Of a DNA stretch of 6,692 nt, positions 5,900 to 6,692 are shown in pieces (position 1 is the first letter of the stretch; the number at the start of each line of letters is the position of its first letter). A model generated the notes under the pieces. It did not search any database and was not told the DNA's origin. It saw only the letters and a program-made list of their open reading frames with translations. The stretch lies in the NCBI GenBank assembly GCA_038245795.1, contig JBBRSC010000189.1, positions 1 through 6,692 on the forward strand. The letters run 5' to 3'. Source of the DNA: JBBRSC01 sp038245795. Its GTDB lineage: Bacteria > Actinomycetota > Acidimicrobiia > Acidimicrobiales > Microtrichaceae. A program made the translations under genes and the position numbers.

Positions 5900-6457
5900 T
5901 CATGGCCGACCCGGGCGTTGGTCCGATGTCTCGTATTGTGCGGCCTTCGACATTGCAAGGATCGGCGTCGCGATGAACGACACCAAGGACAGCGCTCCGA
6001 CCACCACCGCGGCCGTCAGGAGCACTTGGATGTCAGAGATCATCCACGCGAATCCGACGCCCGCCGACAGCAGCGCCAGCGCAATGGGAATCATCAGGAT
6101 TCCGCGATGAGGAGTGGTTCTGGGGTCCCCGACATCTGATTCGTAGCGCCAGTCGTCGTCATCATCGGTGTCGTCATCGTCATAGGGAACGAACACGACG
6201 TCGTCGGGGCGTCGAACAAAATTGGTGGCCTCGCCCAACCCGAGCGTGCGGTCGTACTCCGTACGACGCTGCGGATCGGAGAGCACGTGCCACGCAGCAT
6301 TGATCTGTCGCATCTGGTCGTCGGAGTCGAGACGGTCGGGTTCGTCCAGCGACGCGCTCAGGTCGGGATGGTAGCGACGCGCCAGCATCTTGAACGCGGC
6401 TCGCAGCTCGGGATCCGTTGCGTCCGGTTCGACGCCCATCGTCTCGTAGTGCGACAC
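5900..6457 (-). CDS. J-domain protein with two C-terminal membrane segments
   Basis: A 185-residue DnaJ-like protein. Residues about 2-71 form a J domain: HYETMGVEPDATDPELRAAF, the invariant HPD at 30-32, then QINAAWHVLSDPQRRTEYDR. HPD stimulates the ATPase of Hsp70 (DnaK). There is no Gly/Phe region, zinc finger or substrate domain, so it belongs to the class C (type III) J proteins. A linker contains an Asp run (93-102) and is followed by two hydrophobic segments at about 120-141 and 146-168 and a short polar tail. This suggests a membrane-anchored recruiter of DnaK; its client is unknown. The GTG start has no Shine-Dalgarno sequence, but TAGTGT lies exactly 6 nt upstream, consistent with leaderless transcription. 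It is the first gene of the block with trpC and is divergent from a response regulator. Confidence 0.85.
   Translation of the reverse strand: MSHYETMGVEPDATDPELRAAFKMLARRYHPDLSASLDEPDRLDSDDQMRQINAAWHVLSDPQRRTEYDRTLGLGEATNFVRRPDDVVFVPYDDDDTDDDDDWRYESDVGDPRTTPHRGILMIPIALALLSAGVGFAWMISDIQVLLTAAVVVGALSLVSFIATPILAMSKAAQYETSDQRPGRP
6152..6181 (-). repeat. Triplet repeat encoding an Asp-rich run
   Basis: GAC/GAT triplets in the J-domain gene encode DDDDTDDDDD (residues 93-102). The tract is microsatellite-like and could vary in length by slippage while staying in frame. It forms the linker between the J domain and the membrane segments. Confidence 0.7.
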
Positions 6458-6463
6458 GACTCA

Positions 6464-6469
6464 ACACTA
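6464..6469 (-). promoter_or_regulatory. Candidate -10 hexamer of a leaderless J-domain gene promoter
   Basis: TAGTGT on the minus strand is followed by TGAGTC and the GTG start codon, exactly the leaderless spacing. It lies in the 78-bp gap between two divergent genes, where a promoter is required. No clear -35 element is seen. Confidence 0.5.
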
Positions 6470-6535
6470 CGACCGAGAAGTGATGGCCGGCCACGATCGA
6501 CCGCAAGCGTTCGGCGTGCAGGCAGACTGGAGCCC

Positions 6536-6692
6536 ATGAGCAGCGAAACCACCGTCGTGGTCGTCGAGGACGATCCCAACATCGCTGATCTGCTCGACAT
6601 GTACCTTCGTCAAGCCGTATACCTGGTCCTGTCGTGTGCCGACGGCGAGCGAGGGCTGGAACTCATTGCCCAACATGATCCCCGGGTTGTCA
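6536..6692 (+). CDS. Response regulator, receiver domain N-terminus (partial, cut by window edge)
   Basis: Only the first 52 codons are in the window. The translation MSSETTVVVVEDDPNIADLL has the hydrophobic first strand followed by the acidic EDD (residues 11-13) that binds Mg2+ in receiver domains, and continues with the first helix and ADGERGLELIAQHDPRVV, typical of the second helix and start of the third strand. The phosphoacceptor Asp should lie just beyond the edge, near residue 55. GGAG lies 3 nt before the ATG, a close but usable ribosome binding site. An OmpR/PhoB-type DNA-binding output is the commonest partner for such a domain but cannot be seen. It is divergent from the J-domain/trpC block, with a 78-bp gap in which both promoters must fit. 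Confidence 0.85.
   Translation, partial: MSSETTVVVVEDDPNIADLLDMYLRQAVYLVLSCADGERGLELIAQHDPRVV

Noticed and set aside
5893..5958. Upstream extension of trpC to 5958
   Set aside because: It overlaps the J-domain coding region, is rich in Arg and His as shadows are, and lies before the canonical TrpC N-terminus.
6484..6493. Perfect palindrome TGGCCGGCCA between the divergent J-domain and response regulator genes
   Set aside because: Ten-base G+C palindromes are expected by chance in such DNA, and it has no second copy nearby.

Overview
The window is GC-rich bacterial DNA with tightly packed genes, almost all on the minus strand. It looks like an actinobacterium: the HU protein resembles the Streptomyces HupA type, several starts look leaderless, and GTG starts are common. 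A dedicated trpF argues against Streptomyces or Mycobacterium and would fit a deeper branch such as Acidimicrobiia, but that placement is an inference, not something the sequence proves.

Reading down the minus strand from the right end: a two-component response regulator (cut by the right edge) points away on the plus strand. Divergent from it begins a block made of a small J-domain membrane protein, trpC, trpF, a fatty-acid-hydroxylase-superfamily membrane protein, trpB and trpA. The four trp genes cover consecutive steps from phosphoribosylanthranilate to tryptophan (TrpF isomerase, TrpC synthase, TrpB/TrpA synthase). trpE, trpG and trpD are not in the window. trpB and trpA overlap by ATGA, as expected for subunits of one complex. 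The two membrane proteins have no evident role in tryptophan synthesis.

Below trpA lies hup, with the strongest Shine-Dalgarno sequence in the window and a perfect 15-bp stem terminator ending in a T-run. After the terminator comes a bcp/PrxQ peroxiredoxin that overlaps a FabZ-type dehydratase by GTGA, so the last two are translationally coupled.

The most interesting signal is how the starts sort into classes. hup, trpB and the response regulator have Shine-Dalgarno sequences. trpA and fabZ overlap the gene before them. The peroxiredoxin, the hydroxylase and the J-domain gene instead have a TANNNT hexamer exactly 6 nt before the start codon (7 nt for trpF), the geometry of leaderless transcripts. 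If real, the trp block is split into several transcription units, and the hydroxylase and trpF have their own promoters. No unmistakable novel system is present; the embedded J-domain and hydroxylase genes are the best candidates for something undescribed.
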